A stretch of DNA of 20,145 nt from Actinomycetes bacterium (lineage in GTDB: Bacteria > Actinomycetota > Actinomycetes > Actinomycetales > JAJYRW01): NCBI GenBank assembly GCA_021793895.1, contig JAJYRW010000005.1, positions 1 through 20,145 on the forward strand. The letters are read 5' to 3'. Of the stretch, positions 13,877 to 20,145 are shown piece by piece. Position 1 is the stretch's first letter. Every line of letters starts with the position of its first letter. The notes beneath the pieces are model-generated. The model had not been told where the DNA came from, did no database searches, and saw nothing but the letters and a program-made list of their open reading frames with translations. A program made the position numbers and the translations under genes.

Positions 13877-15732
13877 GAGCGCTTGGCCCGCGGACCGCCC
13901 GGGCGTCCGCCCCGGCTGGGACGTCCCGCGCCGCGGCTCGCGAAGTTCTTTTTGCCCGAGCCCTTTCGATCTTGCGGTTTGCCGCCGCGGTTTGGGGGGC
14001 CCTGATCGATCTGGAGGCGCAGCATTTGTCCGGCGACGCGGGCATGGCGGATCCGGTTGAAAGCTTCCGGTGACACGTCAGTATTGATATCGACCAGGCT
14101 GAACGTTTGGAAGATTTCAATCTTGCCTAAGTCGTGCCCGGCCAGGCCACCCTCATTTGTGATCGCGCCCACGATTGCCTTCGGGCTCGCACCGTGGTTA
14201 TGGCCCACAGAGAGGCGGTAGCGCTTAGGAAATCCGGACCGGCGCGCCCCACGACCTGCACCGCCACCTGCTCGCTCCGCATGATTTGGGCCGCGGCCCG
14301 CCCGCTCCCCATTGCGGGAAGAGCGCGACTCTTCCACGAAACTATGGCGCGGTGCGTCTTCGCCAACTTCAGTATGCCGGACGCTTTCATCGCGATGATC
14401 GCGGATCTTCGGGCCAGGGTCACCGACATTGAGCGCGGTGATCGTGGCGAGCAGATCGATGGGATCCATTTCGGTTTTCGCCAGATGCGCCTTAATGAGG
14501 TCGCGGTAGAGCTCGAGGCGTCCGCGCGTGAGACGTTCGGGCGTTTGTTCCAGGAGTTTCTTGGCGCGGTGGCCGGAAACATCAGCGGGAGTGGGAATCG
14601 TGATTTCTTCCAGTTGCTGACGGGTGACCCGCTCAATATTGCGCAATTTGCCACGTTCATGCGGCGTGACGAAGGTCAAAGCTTCACCGGTGCGACCGGC
14701 ACGTCCGGTGCGCCCAATGCGGTGTACATAGGTTTCGGCTTCGCGCGGGATGTCAAAGTTCACGACCAAACCAATGCGGTCGACATCTAGTCCGCGAGCA
14801 GCAACGTCGGTCGCGACGAGAACATCGAGTGAGCCATCGCGCAGGCGCTCCACAATCTTTTCGCGGTCTTTTTGCGCGACGTCACCGCTGATAGTGGCCG
14901 CTGAAATGCCCCGGGCAATTAGTTCTACGCCCACCTCTTCCGCGGCGGAGCGGGTACGCACGAATACGATTGCCGCATCGGCGTCCGAGGTGGCAAGTAC
15001 GCGGCTGAGCGAGCCGGCCTTATGGCGGAAAGGTACTACCGCGTATGTCTGATTAACCGCGGTTACGGTTGAGGCCTGCCGCGCGACAGCGATTTGCACT
15101 GGATCAGTCAGGTGCCGTTTCGAAACTCGCACAATATCGGCGGGCATAGTGGCGGAAAACAGCGCAACTTGGCGCTGGGCAGGTGCGAATCCGAAAATCT
15201 GTTCCACATCTTCGGCAAAGCCCATGCGGAGCATTTCATCTGCCTCATCGAGAGCCAAAAAATGCACGTCGTCGAACTTCAGCGTGCCTCGTTCCAGGTG
15301 GTCGATAACCCGGCCGGGCGTCCCAACGACAATCTGCGCTCCGCGGCGCAATGCCCGCACCTGGGAGTGGAAGGGGGCACCGCCATAAACGGGGACGACT
15401 TCAATGCCGCGCTCATATTTCGCATAGGACTCGATGTGTTCGGCAACTTGGATCGCCAGTTCGCGCGTGGGAGTAAGAACCACGGCCTGTACCGCGCGCA
15501 GGTCGGAGTCGATCTGCGTGAGCATTGGCAGCCCAAAGGCGGCCGTTTTACCGGTCCCGGTTTGCGCGATGCCGGTGATATCGCGGCCGGCCAAAAGGGC
15601 CGGAATTGCTTCTTTTTGAATCGCGGTCGGTTCAGTGAAGCCCAGATCCGTAATTGCGCGGTTGAGAGAGTCGGGAAGATTTAGTGCAGCAAAATCTTGG
15701 GCGCCTTCAGGCAGCCCGGAAATATCGGTCAT
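13873..15732 (-). CDS. deaD: DEAD-box ATP-dependent RNA helicase, DeaD/CsdA-like
   Basis: A 619-residue cold-shock-type RNA helicase that remodels RNA duplexes, usually in ribosome assembly and mRNA decay. All core motifs are present: the Q motif (FTEPTAIQ), AQTGTGKT (56-63), PTRELA, TPGRV, DEAD, SAT, IVFVRTR, ATDVAARGLD and HRIGRTGRAG. A charged linker follows, then a DbpA-type RNA-binding domain (KRYRLSVGHNHGASPKAIVG through INTDVSPEAF) and a basic Gly/Arg-rich tail of about 45 residues. The ATG at 15732 has no obvious Shine-Dalgarno sequence. The 178-base space before it, back to the end of ligC, holds no gene and only weak inverted repeats. Its stop overlaps the convergent oxidase stop (TTAG shared). 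The family call is secure; the gene could equally be named csdA. Confidence 0.93.
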   Translation of the reverse strand: MTDISGLPEGAQDFAALNLPDSLNRAITDLGFTEPTAIQKEAIPALLAGRDITGIAQTGTGKTAAFGLPMLTQIDSDLRAVQAVVLTPTRELAIQVAEHIESYAKYERGIEVVPVYGGAPFHSQVRALRRGAQIVVGTPGRVIDHLERGTLKFDDVHFLALDEADEMLRMGFAEDVEQIFGFAPAQRQVALFSATMPADIVRVSKRHLTDPVQIAVARQASTVTAVNQTYAVVPFRHKAGSLSRVLATSDADAAIVFVRTRSAAEEVGVELIARGISAATISGDVAQKDREKIVERLRDGSLDVLVATDVAARGLDVDRIGLVVNFDIPREAETYVHRIGRTGRAGRTGEALTFVTPHERGKLRNIERVTRQQLEEITIPTPADVSGHRAKKLLEQTPERLTRGRLELYRDLIKAHLAKTEMDPIDLLATITALNVGDPGPKIRDHRDESVRHTEVGEDAPRHSFVEESRSSRNGERAGRGPNHAERAGGGAGRGARRSGFPKRYRLSVGHNHGASPKAIVGAITNEGGLAGHDLGKIEIFQTFSLVDINTDVSPEAFNRIRHARVAGQMLRLQIDQGPPNRGGKPQDRKGSGKKNFASRGAGRPSRGGRPGGPRAKRS

Positions 15733-15910
15733 TAACAGCCATTTCGATTCGGGAGCGTTTCGTCAACCGCCGTCGGCAGTTGTGGGTCGCTGCCCCGAAC
15801 ATCGCTGCGGTGGCTTTTCCACCGAAGACACACAAAGGGGGAGTGCGACAAGAACTCCAAGGTCGCTCAACTCTACCTCTGCGCCAGCTCAGACGTCGAC
15901 GTGAGCCTGG

Positions 15911-16978
15911 TCACCGACCTAATTGCGCGAATGTGCACGACTGCGGGTCGCGGTCGGTGCGCCAGCGCACAAACTGCGTCGTGTGCCGAAACCGGTCGCC
16001 CTCCATGCGGTCATACTTCACTTCCACCACCCGCTCGGGACGCAGCGGCACGAACTCCAAATTCTTGGTCCCACTCCACCTGCTCACCACCGCGTCTTGG
16101 GGTTTCCGGACCCCACCGGAAGCCGAGTTCACAGAAGCAGCGGAAGTGTCGTCGTCCTTAATCGGCGCCCACGGATGATCACGCAAAGTGGTGACCAGGG
16201 GCTGCAATTCCGCAAACAGTTCCCGGCGGCGGCGCTGTGAGAAACTGCCGATAATTCCTACCGACGCGAGGTCTCCCGCCTCTGTGTACAGCCCAAGCAG
16301 GAGCGAGCCCACCGCTTGCGCATCGCCCTTATAGGGCCGAAATCCGGCGACCACGCAGTCAGCGGTGCGGACGTGTTTGATCTTGGTCATGACGCGCTCG
16401 CCGGGGCGGTATTCCATCTCGAAATCTTTAGCGACGATGCCCTCAATGCCCCGGGACTCCAGGTCGGTGAACCACCCCTGAGCAATGGCAATGTCGCTGG
16501 TCACGGGCGTGAGCGCCACCCGCTCCGGTTCTACCGACTCAGCACCAATTGCCCGCTCCAAAGCCCGCCGGCGGACCACAAGCGGTTCGTTCAACAGCGA
16601 TTTGTCATCCAACGCCAAACAGTCGAACGCCAGCAGCGTCGCGGGCGTCTGAAGCGCCAATTTCTTAATGCGCGACTCGGCGGGGTGGATGCGTTGCTGG
16701 AGGGCCGAAAAGTCCAGCACTCCGTCCTGATTTTGGACGACGACCTCCCCGTCGAGCACGCAGCGTTGCGGTAGTGCAGCCCGCACTGCGGCGACGAGTT
16801 CGGGAAAGTACCGCTGGATCGGTTTGGTGTTGCGCGAGCCGAAATGCACGTCATCTCCATCCCGGAAAATGATCGCGCGAAACCCATCCCATTTCGGTTC
16901 ATACTGCTGGCCCGGCGGTATTTGTGCCGCTGTGGCCGCGAGCATGGGCTGAACTGGTGGCATAACGGGCAGGTCCAT
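15911..16978 (-). CDS. ligC: ATP-dependent DNA ligase, LigC-like
   Basis: A 355-residue minimal ATP-dependent DNA ligase: a nucleotidyltransferase domain (about 1-200) and an OB-fold domain. The AMP-accepting lysine is Lys29 in EPKWDGFR (K-x-D-G motif I). Further motifs are FGSRN, LDGEVVV, LLAFDCLAL, GIEGIVAK and KIKHVRTADCVV (motif V). Length and layout match mycobacterial LigC (Rv3731) rather than the multidomain LigD; no Ku, polymerase or nuclease partner is present here. Such ligases are accessory to NAD-dependent LigA and have been linked to excision repair. GAGAGG lies 6 bases before the ATG. It is transcribed away from purL and toward deaD. Its promoter would lie in the 173-base divergent space, where an AT-rich TCAATAAATA word is visible. 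Confidence 0.9.
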   Translation of the reverse strand: MDLPVMPPVQPMLAATAAQIPPGQQYEPKWDGFRAIIFRDGDDVHFGSRNTKPIQRYFPELVAAVRAALPQRCVLDGEVVVQNQDGVLDFSALQQRIHPAESRIKKLALQTPATLLAFDCLALDDKSLLNEPLVVRRRALERAIGAESVEPERVALTPVTSDIAIAQGWFTDLESRGIEGIVAKDFEMEYRPGERVMTKIKHVRTADCVVAGFRPYKGDAQAVGSLLLGLYTEAGDLASVGIIGSFSQRRRRELFAELQPLVTTLRDHPWAPIKDDDTSAASVNSASGGVRKPQDAVVSRWSGTKNLEFVPLRPERVVEVKYDRMEGDRFRHTTQFVRWRTDRDPQSCTFAQLGR

Positions 16979-17084
16979 AGTTCGGCCTCTCGAGGGTGAC
17001 GTCTATTTATTGACCGTAATAAGGAGTAAGGCGCTGTGCCACAGGAACCAAAGCTTGTTTAGGTGAGCCGTGCGGGAGCGGATG

Positions 17085-17113
17085 TTCCTGTTGTCGGTTG
17101 GGCGCAGTAGTCT
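17085..17113 (+). promoter_or_regulatory. Weak candidate promoter of purL
   Basis: TTCCTG at 17085-17090 and TAGTCT at 17108-17113 are separated by 17 bp and lie 38 bases before the purL ATG. The -10 fits the TAnnnT pattern only, so this is a tentative call. Confidence 0.25.
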
Positions 17114-17151
17114 AAGGAACGTCACGTAGGGATCATCAGTTAAGGAACCAG

Positions 17152-19491
17152 ATGACCAGCGCGCCTGGAAACGGCCACAATCCATCAAACACTCTCGACA
17201 CGGTTGAAAATGCCGCCGCGACGCCCGATGCGGCGCAAGAGTGGGCGGAGCTGGGGCTCCAACAAAACGAGTACGAAGAAATCCGCACGCTGCTGGGCCG
17301 CCGGCCCACCGCGGCGGAATTGGCCATGTATTCGGTGATGTGGGCGGAGCACTGTTCCTATAAGTCTTCGAAGACGCATTTAAAACAGTTCGGGGAGAAA
17401 ACCACCGCGGCGATGCGCTCACACCAGCTCGTCGGAATCGGCCAAAACGCGGGCGTCGTCGACGTTGGCGATGGCTGGGCCGTGACGTTCAAAATCGAGT
17501 CCCACAACAGTCCCAGTTACATCGAGCCATTCCAGGGCGCGGCCACCGGCATTGGTGGGATTGTGCGCGACATTATTTCCATGGGCGCGCGCCCGGTCGC
17601 GGTTATGGATCAGCTTCGGGTGGGCGAAATTGACCACCCCGATACCGCCCGGGTGCTAAAGGGCGCCGTTTCGGGCCTGTCCCACTACGGCAACACTTTG
17701 GGCGTAGCCAATATCGGCGGTGAACTCGTATTTGATTCCGCCTACCAAAACAATCCGCTCGTCAATGCGCTCGCGCTTGGCGTGCTGCGCCACGAAGATA
17801 TTCACCTGGCCAATGCCACCGGTGCCGGAAACAAGGTCGTACTCTTTGGGGCCCGCACCGGCGGGGACGGGATCGGCGGGGCGTCAGTGTTGTCGTCCCA
17901 AAGCTTTGCAGATGGCGAACCCGCAGCCCGCCCCAATGTGCAGGCCGGTGACCCGTACCTAGAAAAACTGATCATCGAGTGCTGCTTAGAGCTTTTCGAA
18001 GCCGACCTGGTGGAGGGAATTCAAGATCTTGGAGCCGCGGGCATTTCCTGTGCGACCTCCGAACTGGCCTCCAACGGGGACAGCGGTATGCACATCGATC
18101 TTGAGACGGTTCCGCTGCGCGACCCCGACCTGAATGCCAGCGAAATTCTGATGTCGGAGTCGCAAGAGCGCATGATGGCCATCGTTGCCCCCGATAAGCT
18201 CGGCGCCTTTTTGGCGATCACGAAAAAGTGGGGCGTGGAGGCCGCCGTCATCGGCGAACTTAATGACTCACAGCGTTTGACCATTGACTGGAACGGTCAG
18301 CGCATTGTGGACGTCGACCCGCACACCGTCGCAGAAGACAGCCCCGTCTACGACCGCCCATTTGCCCGCCCCGCCTGGCAAGATGCGCTACAAGCAGACC
18401 GCGCCGAAGACCTGCCCCGGCCCCAAACGCCGGAAGAAATCAGCGACCAAATCCTGCGCCTGGTCGGGGCCCCCAATCAGGCCGATAAATCGTGGGTCAC
18501 GCGCCAGTTTGACCGCTATGCCCAGGGGAACACCGCCCTGGCTATGCCAGATGATGCCGGCGTGGTGCGAATTTCCAAAGACGCCCCCACGGGTGTTGCG
18601 ATTGCCACGGACGCCTCGGGTCGGTTTACCAAGCTTGACCCTCGCACCGGTGCGCAACAAGCCCTGGTCGAGGCGTACCGCAACGTCGCCGCCACCGGCG
18701 CCCGCCCCACTGCGGTTTCGGATTGCCTGAACTTTGGATCCCCAGAAGACCCCGATGCGATGTGGCAGCTGGTTGAGGCCATCACCGGCCTGGCAGATGC
18801 CTGCATGGAACTGGAAATCCCGGTCACCGGCGGCAATGTTTCCCTCTATAACTCGACCGGCGAACCGGGCCAAATCGACTCTTCCATTCATCCCACACCG
18901 GTAGTTGGCGTGCTGGGAGTTCTCGACGACGTTTCCCGCGCGGTGACCTCCGGGTGGCGGACAACCGGCCTCAACCTCTACCTGCTGGGCACCACGGAAA
19001 CTGAACTTTCGGGGACCGCCTGGGCCCACGCCGTCCATAATCATCTGGGCGGCCTCCCCCCAAAGGTAGATTTGGACGCCGAGCGGCGCCTGGCCCAAAT
19101 TTTGGTCAACGCCGCACGCGATGGGCTTGTTGATGGCGCGCACGACCTATCCGATGGCGGGCTCATTCAAGCGCTGGTCGAGGCATCATTGCGCTTCGGA
19201 GTGGGAGCCGAAGTTGACCTCGACGGGCTGCTCGAACGTGACGGAATCGACCTGGCAACGGCCCTGTTCTCCGAATCTGGGGCGCGCGCGGTCGTGGCCG
19301 TCCCCCCGGGTGAAGAAGTGCGGTTTTTGGACCTGTGCACCGCACGGAAGTTCCCGGTATTAAAACTCGGCACCACTCAGGAACCGATTTCGAACGACGC
19401 CCCGACCCTGGCCGTGTCCGGTTTAGCGCCGATTTCACTACAGTCACTGCGCGAAAGTCACGAGGGTACGCTCCCGCGCCACTTTGGCTAG
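17152..19491 (+). CDS. purL: FGAM synthase large subunit PurL (small type)
   Basis: A 779-residue small-type PurL, which uses ATP and ammonia to convert FGAR to FGAM together with PurS and PurQ. The sequence follows the actinobacterial family throughout: YSVMWAEHCSYKSSK (with the EHC His), VTFKIESHN, EPFQGAATGIGGIVRDI, GARPVAVMDQLR, NIGGELVFD, the IQDLGAAGISCATSELAS stretch, SESQERM, PVTGGNVSLYN and HDLSDGGL. One change stands out: the nearly invariant HNHPS is HNSPS, with Ser120 (AGT at 17509-17511) in place of the second His. The N-terminus is somewhat extended and low in complexity. AAGGA at 17142-17146 supports the start. It lies about 10.7 kb from purSQ, although the three are often close together in actinobacteria. 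Confidence 0.95.
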   Translation: MTSAPGNGHNPSNTLDTVENAAATPDAAQEWAELGLQQNEYEEIRTLLGRRPTAAELAMYSVMWAEHCSYKSSKTHLKQFGEKTTAAMRSHQLVGIGQNAGVVDVGDGWAVTFKIESHNSPSYIEPFQGAATGIGGIVRDIISMGARPVAVMDQLRVGEIDHPDTARVLKGAVSGLSHYGNTLGVANIGGELVFDSAYQNNPLVNALALGVLRHEDIHLANATGAGNKVVLFGARTGGDGIGGASVLSSQSFADGEPAARPNVQAGDPYLEKLIIECCLELFEADLVEGIQDLGAAGISCATSELASNGDSGMHIDLETVPLRDPDLNASEILMSESQERMMAIVAPDKLGAFLAITKKWGVEAAVIGELNDSQRLTIDWNGQRIVDVDPHTVAEDSPVYDRPFARPAWQDALQADRAEDLPRPQTPEEISDQILRLVGAPNQADKSWVTRQFDRYAQGNTALAMPDDAGVVRISKDAPTGVAIATDASGRFTKLDPRTGAQQALVEAYRNVAATGARPTAVSDCLNFGSPEDPDAMWQLVEAITGLADACMELEIPVTGGNVSLYNSTGEPGQIDSSIHPTPVVGVLGVLDDVSRAVTSGWRTTGLNLYLLGTTETELSGTAWAHAVHNHLGGLPPKVDLDAERRLAQILVNAARDGLVDGAHDLSDGGLIQALVEASLRFGVGAEVDLDGLLERDGIDLATALFSESGARAVVAVPPGEEVRFLDLCTARKFPVLKLGTTQEPISNDAPTLAVSGLAPISLQSLRESHEGTLPRHFG

Positions 19492-19514
19492 ACTGGCCCG
19501 CTTGAGATCCCATT

Positions 19515-19593
19515 TTGCGCCCCGAACGTAATGGATGGGGCAACACCAAGTAAATTTACGCAGGTCATTTGGAACCTCGGGTGCGCCCCTGCG
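19515..19593 (+). promoter_or_regulatory. purL-gdhA intergenic inverted repeats
   Basis: In the 118 bases between purL and the next gene there is a bulged stem (TTGCGCCCC at 19515-19523 against GGGGCAA at 19537-19543) and a second inverted repeat (CGCAGG 19559-19564 with CCTGCG 19588-19593) ending 5 bases before the AAGGAG of gdhA. The first might end purL transcription but lacks a T-run. The second would form a leader hairpin next to the ribosome binding site. Functions are not established. Confidence 0.3.
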
Positions 19594-19600
19594 CCGATAA

Positions 19601-20145
<545 letters not shown>

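Noticed and set aside
15094..15684. Plus-strand open frame of 196 codons opposite deaD
   Set aside because: It lies wholly inside the conserved helicase core, and its translation shows no domain pattern.
15887..15906. GCTCA...TGAGC inverted repeat just after the ligC stop as a terminator
   Set aside because: The stem is only 5 bp with an asymmetric interior and there is no T-run on either strand.
18388..19143. Minus-strand open frame of 251 codons inside purL
   Set aside because: PurL is certain in the opposite direction; the antisense frame has no family features and reflects third-position GC bias.

Overview
The window looks like a chromosomal segment of a GC-rich actinobacterium (Actinomycetota). 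The signs are frequent GTG starts, 4-bp GTGA stop/start overlaps, a DtxR/IdeR-type iron box, a small-type PurL with separate PurS and PurQ, a LigC-type ATP-dependent DNA ligase, and a FadA2-FabG4-HtdX-type gene set known from mycobacteria and relatives. I cannot place it more precisely from sequence alone. I see no rRNA, tRNA, CRISPR array, transposase or phage gene.

Layout, left to right. (1) 1-333 has no gene but contains hairpins. The last part is a structured leader that abuts the ribosome binding site of a small KGG stress protein (334-534), which is followed by a good intrinsic terminator (550-585). (2) 688-5486 is an iron-siderophore region on the + strand: a promoter overlapped by an iron box, a siderophore-interacting flavin reductase, three 19-bp tandem repeats, a lipoprotein binding protein, two FecCD permeases and a DUF4190 membrane protein. 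No ATPase gene is present. (3) 5555-6492 is purS-purQ. The PurQ lacks both the nucleophilic Cys and the catalytic His of the glutaminase triad. (4) 6497-6534 holds two palindromes spaced 21 bp apart between convergent genes. (5) 6608-13876 is a fatty-acid locus arranged around a divergent control region at about 11105-11195. The minus strand carries thiolase, two-domain FabG4-like reductase, SAM methyltransferase and MaoC hydratase. The plus strand carries a TetR regulator and an acyl-CoA oxidase/dehydrogenase. (6) 13873-16978 (minus strand) carries a DEAD-box RNA helicase and LigC. (7) 17152-19491 is purL, followed by the 5' part of NADP-type glutamate dehydrogenase, cut by the window end.

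How the genes work together: the siderophore genes would bind, import and reduce ferric siderophore under iron control. The fatty-acid locus supplies all four chemical steps of a beta-oxidation-like spiral running through (R)-3-hydroxyacyl intermediates, with TetR as the likely local switch. PurS, PurQ and PurL should form FGAM synthase, but the PurQ triad is lost and PurL has a His-to-Ser change in its HNHPS motif, so the normal glutamine-dependent reaction is doubtful. These FGAM synthase changes are the most unusual feature of the window.
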